The notes under the pieces: model-generated
Told to the model about the DNA's origin: nothing
The model's input: only the letters and a program-made list of their open reading frames with translations
Database searches by the model: none
Shown: positions 34,190 through 43,109 of the stretch, one piece after another
Layout: the number at the start of each line of letters is the position of its first letter
Numbering within the stretch: the stretch's first letter is position 1
Assembly (NCBI RefSeq): GCF_025136295.1
Contig: NZ_CP062788.1
Location: forward strand, 620,001-684,000
Source: Aestuariispira ectoiniformans
GTDB lineage: Bacteria > Pseudomonadota > Alphaproteobacteria > UBA8366 > Aestuariispiraceae
DNA: 64,000 bases
Direction: 5' to 3'
Position numbers and translations under genes: made by a program

Positions 34190-35230
34190 TCATTCCTGAC
34201 GTAGCAGTTTGCCGACGACTTCCGCCGTATAGTCGACCATCGGGATGATGCGGGCATAATTCATCCGGGTCGGCCCGACAACCCCGATTGCGCCGATAAT
34301 CTGCTCTTCACTGTTTTTATAGGGCGAAATGATCATCGAACAGCCGGTCAGCGAGAAAAGTTCGCTTTCCGCGCCGATGAAAATCTGCACCCCCTCTGCC
34401 TGCTGGGTCACATCCATCAGTTTCAGCAGGCTTTCCTTCTTCTCCAGGGCCGCGAACAGCGCCCGGATATTCTCCAGGTCGCCCAGCGCCGATACATCGT
34501 TCAACAGATTGGCCTGACCGCGTACGATCAACACGCCATTGTCGCTGTCGTCCGACCAGGTGGCCAGTCCGGCCTCCACGATCTTGGCCGACAACTCGTC
34601 GATGGCTGCCTTGTTGGCGGTGATTTCCTTTTCAATCAGGCTTCGGGCATCGCCCAGGCTTTTGCCGACCAGTTTGGCGGACAGGTAATTGCCCGCTTCG
34701 ATCAGCATGGACGGGGAGACGTCTCTGGGAACGTCAATCACCCGGTTTTCCACCAGACCTTGTTCGGTGACCATCACCACCAGCGCCCGGCCGGGGCCGA
34801 GGCTGACGAATTCAACATGTTTCAGGCGGCTTTCGGCCTTTGGCGCCATGACCAGCCCCGCACAATGGCTGAGGCCCGACATCATGTTGGAGGCTTCTTC
34901 CAGCACCTTGTCCACCGATCGTCCGGTGCCGACGCATTGGGCGGTAATCGCCGCGCGCTCATCATCCGACAGGTTGCCGATTTCCAGCAACCCGTCCACA
35001 AACAGGCGCAGCCCCGCATCCGTGGGCAGGCGACCTGCAGAGATATGCGGCGCATAGATCAGGCCCAGTTCTTCCAGATCGGCCAAGGCATTGCGGATGG
35101 TCGCCGGGCTGACCCCTTCGACCAGCCGGCGCGACAGGGTCCGCGAGCCGATGGGCGTGCCGGTGTCGACATATTCTTCCACAACCAGACGCAGGATTTC
35201 CCGTGACCGGTCATTCAGTTCCGTGATCAT
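34190..35230 (-). CDS. hrcA: Heat-inducible transcription repressor HrcA
   Basis: A 346-aa winged-helix repressor that binds CIRCE operators. The N-terminal DNA-binding domain is [21 protein letters not shown] followed by [26 protein letters not shown]. The central and C-terminal GAF-like domain ends [40 protein letters not shown]. It is followed by grpE in one unit. I see no CIRCE sequence upstream of it, of grpE or of dnaK in this window; the usual target in alphaproteobacteria is groESL. Confidence 0.96.
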   Translation of the reverse strand: [346 protein letters not shown]

Positions 35231-35408
35231 CGCGCTACATGTCTGCCTGTCTGTGATCCCGCATCACTCTGCCTGAGATCGAACCATTATACTACATGCC
35301 CATATGTAGAAGGGGTCTCGACAGTCGTCAATGCACTGGGCAGGCAGAGAGGACCCATGCACAGCGCGACATGGGCCGTCCGTTCCTGATTGATGGTGGG
35401 AGAGGGTC

Positions 35409-36068
35409 CTAGTCGCGGTCCGGGGCACCCAAGGGGAAGAGGGGCCGATATGGTCGCGCTTCTTCCACGGCACGGGCGAAGGACGGGCGCGCAAGCAGCC
35501 GCGTGCGATAGGCGCGCAGCTGTGGAAAATCCTCTGATATCCGATGTATCCAGTCCGCATAGAATAGCGAGGGGCCCGCCGCGCAGTCCGCCAGGGTGAA
35601 TTCCTCGCCGCAGGCCCATGTCCTGCCTGCCAGCCGGTCTTCCAGCCAGGCATAGGCCATTTCCAGTTTCTCAATGGCGGTGGCCAGTCCTTCCTCACGC
35701 CGATCCGGATTCCCTGTCAGCGCCCCGTTCACGGCATGTTGCCCTGCGCTCATGACATGCAGGTCGAAGAAACGGTCCATGAAGCGCACGTCCAGGGCGG
35801 CTGCCGGGTCTTCGGGCAGCAGGCCTATGGGGCCGGGGTGATTGAGCTGCAGATATTCAATGATGATGCTTGTTTCCGCGATCGTCCGGTCGCCATCCAC
35901 CAGGATAGGAAATTTGCGCAACGGCCAGCGGCGAAGCCATTCGGCCCCATGCTCCGGTGTTTCCGGTGAGATAAGGCGGAATTCAAAGGCCGTGTCATTC
36001 TCATAAAGCGCGATGAGGGCCTTTTGAGTGTAGGACGAAAAGGGGTGACCGTAGAGGAGTAGTGACAT
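35409..36068 (-). CDS. Glutathione S-transferase family protein
   Basis: A 219-aa GST. The N-terminal thioredoxin-like domain has LLLYGHPFSSYTQKALIALYEND and the cis-Pro and glutathione contact region FPILVDGDRTIAETSIIIEYL. The helical C-terminal domain follows, with EEFTLADCAAGPSLFY. The start at 36068 is chosen over a longer frame because it begins the family sequence. It is divergent from an HxlR regulator across 95 nt. Confidence 0.9.
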   Translation of the reverse strand: MSLLLYGHPFSSYTQKALIALYENDTAFEFRLISPETPEHGAEWLRRWPLRKFPILVDGDRTIAETSIIIEYLQLNHPGPIGLLPEDPAAALDVRFMDRFFDLHVMSAGQHAVNGALTGNPDRREEGLATAIEKLEMAYAWLEDRLAGRTWACGEEFTLADCAAGPSLFYADWIHRISEDFPQLRAYRTRLLARPSFARAVEEARPYRPLFPLGAPDRD

Positions 36069-36127
36069 TGTCGGACCTTCCTGAATAACCACTTTTAAAA
36101 TACAACTGGTTGACTCTAGTTTTACCG

Positions 36128-36142
36128 CTTGCATATTGCAAG
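36128..36142. promoter_or_regulatory. Palindrome CTTGCATATTGCAAG between GST and HxlR genes
   Basis: A perfect inverted repeat (six bases each side of TAT) in the 95-nt divergent region, 22 bp before the HxlR start. A probable operator for the adjacent regulator, inferred from symmetry and position. Confidence 0.5.
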
Positions 36143-36163
36143 TATTATCCAGAGGAGACTGCC

Positions 36164-36676
36164 ATGCCCCAGACCGGCCGGTCCGGCTGCCCGATAAACC
36201 TGACCCTTGAACAGCTTGGTGACCGTTGGAGCCTGATCGTCATCCGTGACATCATGTTCGGTAACAGGCGCAGCTATGGTGCGCTGCTTGCGCATAGCGA
36301 GGAGGGGATTGCCTCCAATATCCTGGCGGACCGGCTGAAGCGTCTGACCGCTTCCGGCCTCCTGTCGCGGCGTCCCGACCCCAAGCACAAGCAGAAAGGG
36401 ATTTACAGCCTGACAGAGGCGGCCATTCAGTTGGTGCCCCTTCTGGCGCATATGGGGGCCTGGGGCTGTCGGCATACTGAGCCAAGCGAGGAATTGTCTG
36501 TGCGGGCGGAATTGCTGGACAAAGGCGGGCCGCCCCTTTGGGAGGCATTCATGGACGAATTACGCTATTTGCATCTGGATGCGCCACGGCCAAAACGCTC
36601 GGTATTTCAGGAACTTCAGGCCGCCTATGAGGCAGCGGTTGAAAAGGCATCCCGCAGGCAGCGGGAAGAAGGTTGA
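36164..36676 (+). CDS. HxlR family winged-helix transcriptional regulator
   Basis: A 170-aa regulator. The HxlR/MarR-like domain reads CPINLTLEQLGDRWSLIVIRDIMFGNRRSYGALLA with an early Cys that often senses redox or electrophiles, then ASNILADRLKRLTASGLLSRRP and KGIYSLTEAA. The start at 36164 has GAGGAG upstream. It probably controls the divergent GST gene. The pair sits between hrcA and rph, which are adjacent in many relatives. Confidence 0.9.
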   Translation: MPQTGRSGCPINLTLEQLGDRWSLIVIRDIMFGNRRSYGALLAHSEEGIASNILADRLKRLTASGLLSRRPDPKHKQKGIYSLTEAAIQLVPLLAHMGAWGCRHTEPSEELSVRAELLDKGGPPLWEAFMDELRYLHLDAPRPKRSVFQELQAAYEAAVEKASRRQREEG

Positions 36677-36809
36677 TCCGGGACGCGGTGTTCTCCCGTT
36701 TTTCCTGCAGAATTGCCACCGGAATGTGACTGGACCTTTCCGGGCAGGGCGGATAGCTTGGCCTCCCTCGGAAAAAGTCTAAACCCCCAAGACCTGTCGG
36801 AGAATATTT

Positions 36810-37523
36810 ATGCGCCCCAGCAACCGCAAACCGGACGAATTGCGTAGCATCATCCTGGAACCGGAAGTCAGCCGTTATGCGGAAGGCTCCTGCATGGCGA
36901 AATTCGGCAACACCCATGTGCTTTGCACCGCCACCGTCGAAGATGGCGTGCCGCCTTTCCTGCGTAACAGTGGCAAGGGCTGGGTGACAGCGGAATATGG
37001 CATGCTGCCCCGTTCCACCCACAGCCGTATGGATCGCAAACGCACCGCAGGCGGTGGCCGGACCCTTGAAATTCAGCGCCTGATCGGCCGCTCCCTGCGC
37101 GCCGTGACCAAGATGCATGGCTTTGGCGAACGCCAGATCCGCGTCGACTGCGACGTGATCCAGGCTGATGGCGGCACCCGTACCGCGGCGATCACCGGCG
37201 GTTTCGTGGCGTTGCATCTGGCCTTCCAGCATATGCACCGTCTGGGCGCGATCGACGAAATCCCGCTTTCCGATCATGTGGCGGCCATTTCCTGCGGCCT
37301 CTACAATGGTGAGGCAGTCCTGGACCTGGATTATGATGAAGACAGCAACGCCCAGGCAGATGCCAATTTCGTCCTGACCGGCACCGGCGGCATCGTCGAA
37401 GTCCAGGGTACGGCGGAACAGGACCCGTTTAGCAAGGACCAGTTCAATTCCCTGATGACGCTGGCCGAAAAGGGGATCGCGGAACTGGTTGAGCTGCAGA
37501 AGAAAGCAATTGCGGGATCGTAA
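36810..37523 (+). CDS. rph: Ribonuclease PH
   Basis: A 237-aa phosphorolytic 3'-5' exoribonuclease that trims tRNA precursors. Motifs: [62 protein letters not shown], and the active-site [21 protein letters not shown]. The length is normal. It begins the rph-rdgB-hemW run; rdgB follows after 3 nt. Confidence 0.97.
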   Translation: MRPSNRKPDELRSIILEPEVSRYAEGSCMAKFGNTHVLCTATVEDGVPPFLRNSGKGWVTAEYGMLPRSTHSRMDRKRTAGGGRTLEIQRLIGRSLRAVTKMHGFGERQIRVDCDVIQADGGTRTAAITGGFVALHLAFQHMHRLGAIDEIPLSDHVAAISCGLYNGEAVLDLDYDEDSNAQADANFVLTGTGGIVEVQGTAEQDPFSKDQFNSLMTLAEKGIAELVELQKKAIAGS

Positions 37524-37526
37524 CAA

Positions 37527-38132
37527 ATGACGACGGACAATCGGCGTAAATTCGACGGCGACAAGCTGGTCATTGCCAGCCACAACAAGGGCAAGATTGC
37601 GGAAATCGGTGACCTGCTGGCCGATTTCGGGGTGGAGGTGATCTCCGCAGGCGACCTGAATGTGGAAGAGCCGGAAGAAACCGAAACCACCTTCCGCGGC
37701 AATGCAGTCCTGAAAGCCAAACACAGTGCGGAGGCAACCGGTCTGCCCGCATTGGCCGACGACAGCGGCCTGGCGGTCACCGCCTTGGACGGTGCGCCGG
37801 GGGTCTATTCCGCCCGTTGGGCCGGTCAGCCGCGTGACTTCAATATGGCCATGGAAAAGGTGCATGCCGCCCTGGCGGATAACATGGACCGCAGTGCCAC
37901 ATTCATCTGTGCGCTGGCGCTGGCCTGGCCGGACGGGCATGTGGAGGTTTTCGAAGGCACGGTCGGTGGCACCATCGTCTGGCCGATGCGCGGCGAGAAG
38001 GGCTTCGGCTATGACCCGGTCTTCCAGCCGACCGGTTTCGACACCACCTTTGCCGAGATGGAGCCGCAGCAGAAACACGCCATGAGCCACCGGGCGGACG
38101 CCTTCCGCCAGTTGGTAAAGGCCTGTTTCTGA
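37527..38132 (+). CDS. rdgB: dITP/XTP pyrophosphatase RdgB (Ham1 family)
   Basis: A 201-aa house-cleaning pyrophosphatase for dITP, ITP and XTP. It has [18 protein letters not shown] near the N-terminus, [37 protein letters not shown] in the middle and [13 protein letters not shown] with FAEM later, all hallmark segments. It lies immediately after rph, as in most alphaproteobacteria. Confidence 0.97.
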   Translation: MTTDNRRKFDGDKLVIASHNKGKIAEIGDLLADFGVEVISAGDLNVEEPEETETTFRGNAVLKAKHSAEATGLPALADDSGLAVTALDGAPGVYSARWAGQPRDFNMAMEKVHAALADNMDRSATFICALALAWPDGHVEVFEGTVGGTIVWPMRGEKGFGYDPVFQPTGFDTTFAEMEPQQKHAMSHRADAFRQLVKACF

Positions 38133-38147
38133 TACACTATTAAACGC

Positions 38148-38264
38148 CGTCATGGCCGGACTTGATCCGGCCATCCACGAGGGCAATATCCTTGCGTTAA
38201 GAAACGTGATTGCGCCGCAACCGTTTCCTCTTCGTGGATACGCGGGTCAAGCCCGCGCAAGACG
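38148..38264 (-). repeat. Palindromic dispersed repeat, copy C (inverted, longer loop)
   Basis: It has the same arms as copies A and B but in reverse orientation: CGTCATGGCCGGACTTGATCC on the left and GGATACGCGGGTCAAGCCCG on the right. The centre differs and is about 30 bp longer. It lies in the rdgB-hemW gap. Confidence 0.8.
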
Positions 38265-38311
38265 GTTTATACTTTGTGCCGGCAAATTGAGATTGGCGGA
38301 AACAGCCCCAT

Positions 38312-39463
38312 ATGGATGCCATGTTCGGACTTTATGTGCATTGGCCTTTCTGCAAGTCCAAATGCCCCTATTGCGATTTCAACAGCCATGTCCGCGCCAG
38401 CATCGATCACGACCGCTGGCGCGAGGCTTTGCTGACGGAACTTGAAAGCACGGCGGCGGCCATTGGCCCGCGTTCCCTGAACAGCATCTTCTTTGGCGGC
38501 GGCACGCCGTCGCTGATGGAGCCGGAAACGGCGGCGGCGGTGATCGAGAAGGCCAAATCCCTCTGGACACCGGCGGATGATCTGGAAATCACGCTGGAGG
38601 CCAACCCAACCTCTGTTGAGGCGGAGAAATTCCGGGGGTTTGCAAGGGCCGGTGTGAACCGCGTGTCGCTGGGTATCCAGTCTCTCAATGACGAGGCCCT
38701 GCGTTTCCTGGGCCGGGAGCATTCGGCCAGCGAGGCACGCGGTGCAATCGAACTGGCGGCGGAAACCTTCGACCGGCACAGTTTCGACCTGATCTACGCC
38801 CGGCCCGGCCAAACGGAAGATCAATGGCTGCCGGAACTGAAGACAGCCCTTGATCTGGCGGGTGAGCATCTGTCGCTCTATCAGCTTACCATTGAACAGG
38901 GCACAGCCTTTTTCACCAAGGAACGGCTGGGCGACTTCACCATGCCGGAAGAGGATGACGCCGCCACACTCTATGAGGTCACACAGGCCGTCATGGAGGA
39001 CAGCGGCCGTCCGGCCTATGAGATTTCCAACCATGCCCGTCCCGGTGCGGAAAGCCGCCATAACCTGATTTACTGGCGTTATCAGGACTATGCCGGGATC
39101 GGTCCCGGCGCCCATGGTCGTGTGACCATTGATGGTGACAAGCGGGCCGTCGTGCGTGTGCGCCTGCCCGAGAAATGGTTGGGCGAGGTGGAGGAAAAAG
39201 GCGAGGCGATCTCCGAAACTTTCACCGTTGCCCCCGAACAGCGGCTGGAAGAGACCCTGATGATGGGTCTGCGCCTGACGGAGGGCGTGCCCTACGCCCG
39301 GCTCGACGCGGAATGCGGCGGCGACTGGCGGAATTTTGTGGATCAGGCGAAACTGGGAACGCTGGAAGAAGCGGGACTTCTGATCTGCAAGGAGGACCGC
39401 CTCCAGCCAACCCGTGATGGGCTGCAACGCCTGAATGCGGTCCTGCAGTATCTTCTATCCTAA
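38312..39463 (+). CDS. hemW: Haem chaperone HemW (radical SAM)
   Basis: A 383-aa radical SAM protein related to coproporphyrinogen III dehydrogenase but acting as a haem-binding chaperone. The CxxxCxxC cluster is WPFCKSKCPYCDFNSH near residue 15. Then come FFGGGTPSLMEPE, ITLEANPTSVE, VNRVSLGIQSLN, FDLIYARPGQTE and the C-terminal HemN-like domain. An in-frame ATG nine bases later (MFGLYVHW) is an alternative start. Its 3' end overlaps the convergent quinone reductase gene by 4 nt. Confidence 0.95.
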   Translation: MDAMFGLYVHWPFCKSKCPYCDFNSHVRASIDHDRWREALLTELESTAAAIGPRSLNSIFFGGGTPSLMEPETAAAVIEKAKSLWTPADDLEITLEANPTSVEAEKFRGFARAGVNRVSLGIQSLNDEALRFLGREHSASEARGAIELAAETFDRHSFDLIYARPGQTEDQWLPELKTALDLAGEHLSLYQLTIEQGTAFFTKERLGDFTMPEEDDAATLYEVTQAVMEDSGRPAYEISNHARPGAESRHNLIYWRYQDYAGIGPGAHGRVTIDGDKRAVVRVRLPEKWLGEVEEKGEAISETFTVAPEQRLEETLMMGLRLTEGVPYARLDAECGGDWRNFVDQAKLGTLEEAGLLICKEDRLQPTRDGLQRLNAVLQYLLS

Positions 39464-40248
39464 TCCTGTTCCTGCAGATGGATCGAAAAACCTGATTCGC
39501 CTGCGTGGTTTAATTCCGGGCGCAGCTTCATGCTGGGCATCAGGTAGTCCCCGTCATTCTGCCGCCGATAGGGGATGGGGCGGATTGTTTCCAGGCTGCG
39601 CATCCGGTCGCGCAGACGTTCCGCTTCGGCTTCGAAGTTGTCCGGGGAAAGGCGGTCTGCCTGATAGGTTACGAATGATGGCAGCACATCGAATCCCGGA
39701 TAAAACAGGATGCCGTGATTGATCGGGAAGAGCAGGTCGTCAATCGGGCCATTGATCCCACGGTCACTGTAATGGGGTTCCCAGCCGCCCGTGGTTACGA
39801 GCAACATCGCGCGTTTCCCGTCCATTGTGCCTTCGCCGTAACGGTCGCCCCAACGCGTGTCGTTATGGTCGCCGACGCCATAGGCAAAACCGTAGGCAAA
39901 GACCCGGTCCACCCAGCCTTTGAGGATCGCGGGCATCGTGAACCACCACAGTGGAAATTGCAGGATAACCGTATCGGCCCAAAGCATTTTCTCCTGCTCC
40001 GCCTTCACATCCGCAGTCAGGCTGTCGGCGGCGAGTGCCCGGCCTGAGGCGGAGGGGACCCTCAGCCGCTCATCCGGGGCGAGGATGGGGAAATCATTCC
40101 GGTCAACCACGGCTTTCCAACTGTCGGCATAAAGGTCGGACACCCTGACCTCATGGCCCTGTGCCTTGAGTTCGTCAATGGCGGTGTCGCGCAGGGCCGC
40201 GTTCAGCGATTTTCCTTCCGGATGGGCGAATACGATCAGGACATTCAT
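39460..40248 (-). CDS. NAD(P)H-dependent quinone oxidoreductase, flavodoxin fold
   Basis: A 262-aa flavoprotein of the NQO/MdaB-KefF type. MNVLIVFAHPEGKSLNAALRD binds the flavin phosphate, DTVILQFPLWWFTMPAILKGWVDRVFAYGFAYG is the diagnostic middle section, and LLVTTGGWEPHYSDRGINGP follows. It should catalyse two-electron reduction of quinones. It is divergent from a LysR-type regulator across 95 nt, a common pairing for such enzymes. Confidence 0.92.
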   Translation of the reverse strand: MNVLIVFAHPEGKSLNAALRDTAIDELKAQGHEVRVSDLYADSWKAVVDRNDFPILAPDERLRVPSASGRALAADSLTADVKAEQEKMLWADTVILQFPLWWFTMPAILKGWVDRVFAYGFAYGVGDHNDTRWGDRYGEGTMDGKRAMLLVTTGGWEPHYSDRGINGPIDDLLFPINHGILFYPGFDVLPSFVTYQADRLSPDNFEAEAERLRDRMRSLETIRPIPYRRQNDGDYLMPSMKLRPELNHAGESGFSIHLQEQD

Positions 40249-40343
40249 GGGGGCATTCTCCGAAACTTGTGGGTTGACCCCTAAGCTAGTTTCGGGTGAT
40301 TAAAATGAGAATACCGCAATAATAGATATGATAATGCCGAAAA

Positions 40344-41264
40344 ATGAATAAATCAGATGTCACCCTGGAACGGATGCACAGCTTCGTCCGCGTGGCGGAG
40401 CGCGGCAGCATGTCGGCGGTTTCCCGCGAATTGGGCGTCGGGCAGTCGACCATCACGCGCCACCTGCGGGAACTGGAGGAGGCGGTTGGCGTCTCTCTGC
40501 TCAGCCGGACCACGCGGCGGATCACGATGACGGAGGAAGGCAGCCGCTATTACGCGAAATGCGTTCAAATCCTCCGTCTGGTGGAACAGGCGGGTCAGGA
40601 GGTCTGCAGCACCTGCAGTGCCCCGGCGGGTGCAATCCGTGTTTCCTGTCCGGCGGCCCTGGGTGTTATGCAGATCACGCGGTTGATGATCGAGTTTCAG
40701 GATCAATATCCGGGGATTGAGGTGGACCTGAACCTGACCGATACGCAGGTTGATCTGGTCCATGCCGGTGTCGATGTGGCGATCCGCATGGGACGTCTCA
40801 CCGACAGTACAATGAAACTGCGTTCCTTGGGGGACAGTCACCGGTTTCTGGTGGCGGCCCCGAACTATCTGGACAGTCATGGCCGACCGGATGAGCCGCG
40901 TGATCTGTCAGGCATGCAGGGCATCCGCATGTCCAATGTGGTGGGTACCGACATGCTTTCCCTGACCGGGCCCGACGGTCGGGAACACCGGGTGCCTTTT
41001 GGCGGCAGGCTGCGGGTTGACCTGGGACTGGCCGTGCGAGAGGCCCTGTTGGCCGGACGCGGCGTGGCCCCGGCCCATCACTGGCTGGTGGACGATCTGG
41101 TTGCGGCGGGGCGGCTGGAGCCTGTCCTGACGGATTATTCCCTGCCGCCTGTGCCGGTGAATATGCTGATTGTTCCTGAACGCGCGGATATCGCCCGGGT
41201 CCGGCTGCTGGTGGAGTTTCTCACCGAACGGATCGCAACGGTCCCGGGAATTAAACGGCGCTAG
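40344..41264 (+). CDS. LysR family transcriptional regulator
   Basis: A 306-aa regulator. The N-terminal winged helix is MHSFVRVAERGSMSAVSRELGVGQSTITRHLRELEEAVGVSLL, followed by a type 2 periplasmic-binding-like effector domain starting at AGAIRVSCPAALG. It most closely fits the LysR subgroup that controls neighbouring quinone reductases. The short divergent region before it contains an AT-rich imperfect symmetry around 40313-40334 that could be its site. Confidence 0.93.
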   Translation: MNKSDVTLERMHSFVRVAERGSMSAVSRELGVGQSTITRHLRELEEAVGVSLLSRTTRRITMTEEGSRYYAKCVQILRLVEQAGQEVCSTCSAPAGAIRVSCPAALGVMQITRLMIEFQDQYPGIEVDLNLTDTQVDLVHAGVDVAIRMGRLTDSTMKLRSLGDSHRFLVAAPNYLDSHGRPDEPRDLSGMQGIRMSNVVGTDMLSLTGPDGREHRVPFGGRLRVDLGLAVREALLAGRGVAPAHHWLVDDLVAAGRLEPVLTDYSLPPVPVNMLIVPERADIARVRLLVEFLTERIATVPGIKRR

Positions 41265-41269
41265 CGGCG

Positions 41270-41644
41270 CTACCCTTGCCGGAAAGCCCGGCCGGATATG
41301 GATATCGGATTTTTCGACGGGTCCTTGGCGTTTGCGAAGAGATAGCCGTCGGCCTGATGAATGGCGCCAAACTCCAGACCGTTGCGGCGGGCTTCTTCGC
41401 AGAAAGCCTCCACATCCTCGACGTCGAATACCAGTTTCACACAGGCATGACCTTCGCGAATGCCCTTCCCGGCAGGGTGAAGCAGCAACCTGACCGATTG
41501 GCCGGGATGCGACAGAGTTACCAGGCGATCACCCTCTTCCCGGGAAGTCTCAAAACCGAAATGCCGTTCGTAGAAGGTGATCATTTCCTCCATACGTTTT
41601 GTATAGAGGATGATCCGGGTAATCGGCCTGGTGATTGATGCCAT
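41270..41644 (-). CDS. VOC family (glyoxalase-like) protein
   Basis: A 124-aa protein with the vicinal-oxygen-chelate fold: ITRIILYTKRMEEMITFYERHFGF, then VKLVFDVEDVEAFCEEARRNG and the end segment YLFANAKDPSKNPISIS. Metal-ligand positions cannot be assigned with confidence. It is convergent with the LysR gene (5 nt between) and just downstream of the LpoA-like gene on the same strand. Confidence 0.85.
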   Translation of the reverse strand: MASITRPITRIILYTKRMEEMITFYERHFGFETSREEGDRLVTLSHPGQSVRLLLHPAGKGIREGHACVKLVFDVEDVEAFCEEARRNGLEFGAIHQADGYLFANAKDPSKNPISISGRAFRQG

Positions 41645-41646
41645 CG

Positions 41647-43047
41647 TCAGTTAATCGCCGCCTCGAAACTGGTCGGGGCCGGGTCCAGAATCTGGACGCC
41701 GTCATCGGTGATCTGCTTGATAGCCAGACCGCGATGGGAATGGCCGCCTGCAGTCAGGCGGAAGACACCCAGAATGCCCTGATAGCCCTGCGGGTTGACC
41801 AGACTGTCGCGGGAGAAGGGCGTGTCCGCATGGGAGGACAGGATCGCCAGCGCCGTTGCCTCATAGGCCAGTGCGGCCAGGGTCGGCGGCAGATGGCTGT
41901 AGGTTTTCCGGTAGCGTTCTGCGAAAAGCCGCCAGCTATCGTCCGGCGGGGCCACATACCAGGAGCCGACCAGCGGCGGTTCGCTGGACAGGTCGCCGAA
42001 CTCATCCCACAGCGACAGGCCCAGGATGCGGACTTCCGGCTGGCTGACGTCATATTGCGCAAGCTGGGCGGCCAGAGAGCGCAGCACCAGCGGGTCCAGC
42101 GTCGGCAGCAGGATCGCCTCAAAGTCCAGCCCGCCCAATGTATCGCGGCGGCGCAACTGGGCGAGCGCGGCACGGGAAACCTCGTCATTGCGGGCTTCAA
42201 GCGCCTTGATCCGGCTTTTGAGCGATCCGCGGCGGATATCGTAGTTCGACATGGCGCGGGCCTGATCGGTGAAATCGGTCCCGACCGGGTTGTAGAAGGA
42301 CAGGCGCGAGATTTCACCACCCCGTTCCCCGATAACCTGTTGCATGTCCGAAACGATCCGGTTGCCATAGGCATCGTCCGGCGCGAGCACGGCAAAGCGG
42401 GTCAGCCCCTTGCCAAGGCTGTAGGAAATCAGCCGTTCTAGCTGTGCATAGGGCGTGATGCCGATCACGTAAATGCCGTCACCGGCGGCGCGCTCGTTGT
42501 TGGAAAAGCTCAATACCGGTACGCCCGCCTGCCGTGTAACAGGTGCGACAGCGTTGACCGACTGGCTCAGCAACGGGCCCAGAATGATATCGGCACCGCG
42601 GCCGATGGCTTCCCGGGCAGCCTGTTCCGCGCCGTCTGCGGTGCCTTTGGTGTCCACCGGAATCAGGTTGATATCGCTTGCCTGACGGTCGAAAAGCGCC
42701 ATCATCGCCGCATCCTGCAACGCGGCGGCATCCTTGCGCAGGCCCGGATCGCTGGCGCCCAGCGGCAATAGCAGGGCAATCGTCGGCTTGTTTTCGGCCC
42801 CATCGGACTTGTTGAGGAGGAATTCCTCCACCTGGGTCTGGTCAGGGGACTGGATATCCTCGGAACTTACGTCCGGCGCCGTATTATAGGGCGGCGGGGT
42901 ATCCGGGCCGGTTTGCGGCGGTTTGATCACCGGTTCTTCGGTTTGAAATTGCACGCAGGCGGTCATCCCGATACACAGAACGGACAGGATCAACAAACGC
43001 GAAAGGCGCTTGGCCCCGGAAAATGAGCAAATCGGCAAAGACGGCAT
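41647..43047 (-). CDS. Penicillin-binding protein activator (LpoA/LppC-like lipoprotein)
   Basis: A 466-aa exported lipoprotein with lipobox MTAC (Cys31) after a basic N-terminus. After a Pro-rich linker a periplasmic-binding-protein-like domain begins at PTIALLLPLGASDPGLRKDAAALQDAAMMAL, with IILGPLLSQSVNAVAPV and YGNRIVSDMQQV further on. In gammaproteobacteria LpoA activates PBP1A; alphaproteobacterial members lack the N-terminal TPR part, as here. A TTG three codons upstream is less likely as the start. It is divergent from rsmI, the same arrangement as in many proteobacteria. Confidence 0.88.
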   Translation of the reverse strand: MPSLPICSFSGAKRLSRLLILSVLCIGMTACVQFQTEEPVIKPPQTGPDTPPPYNTAPDVSSEDIQSPDQTQVEEFLLNKSDGAENKPTIALLLPLGASDPGLRKDAAALQDAAMMALFDRQASDINLIPVDTKGTADGAEQAAREAIGRGADIILGPLLSQSVNAVAPVTRQAGVPVLSFSNNERAAGDGIYVIGITPYAQLERLISYSLGKGLTRFAVLAPDDAYGNRIVSDMQQVIGERGGEISRLSFYNPVGTDFTDQARAMSNYDIRRGSLKSRIKALEARNDEVSRAALAQLRRRDTLGGLDFEAILLPTLDPLVLRSLAAQLAQYDVSQPEVRILGLSLWDEFGDLSSEPPLVGSWYVAPPDDSWRLFAERYRKTYSHLPPTLAALAYEATALAILSSHADTPFSRDSLVNPQGYQGILGVFRLTAGGHSHRGLAIKQITDDGVQILDPAPTSFEAAIN

Positions 43048-43109
43048 CCTCAACAAACTCCAGCTCGGTTTCCGGCGACTTTAGGGCGGAACAGGGGGCA
43101 AGTAAACCA

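Noticed and set aside
35231-35408. Possible CIRCE element upstream of hrcA
   Set aside because: I looked for TTAGCACTC-N9-GAGTGCTAA and close variants here and before dnaK and grpE; none is visible.
36549-38186. A 545-codon minus-strand frame across rph and rdgB
   Set aside because: It is antisense to two well-conserved genes and begins inside the palindromic repeat, which explains its odd N-terminus.
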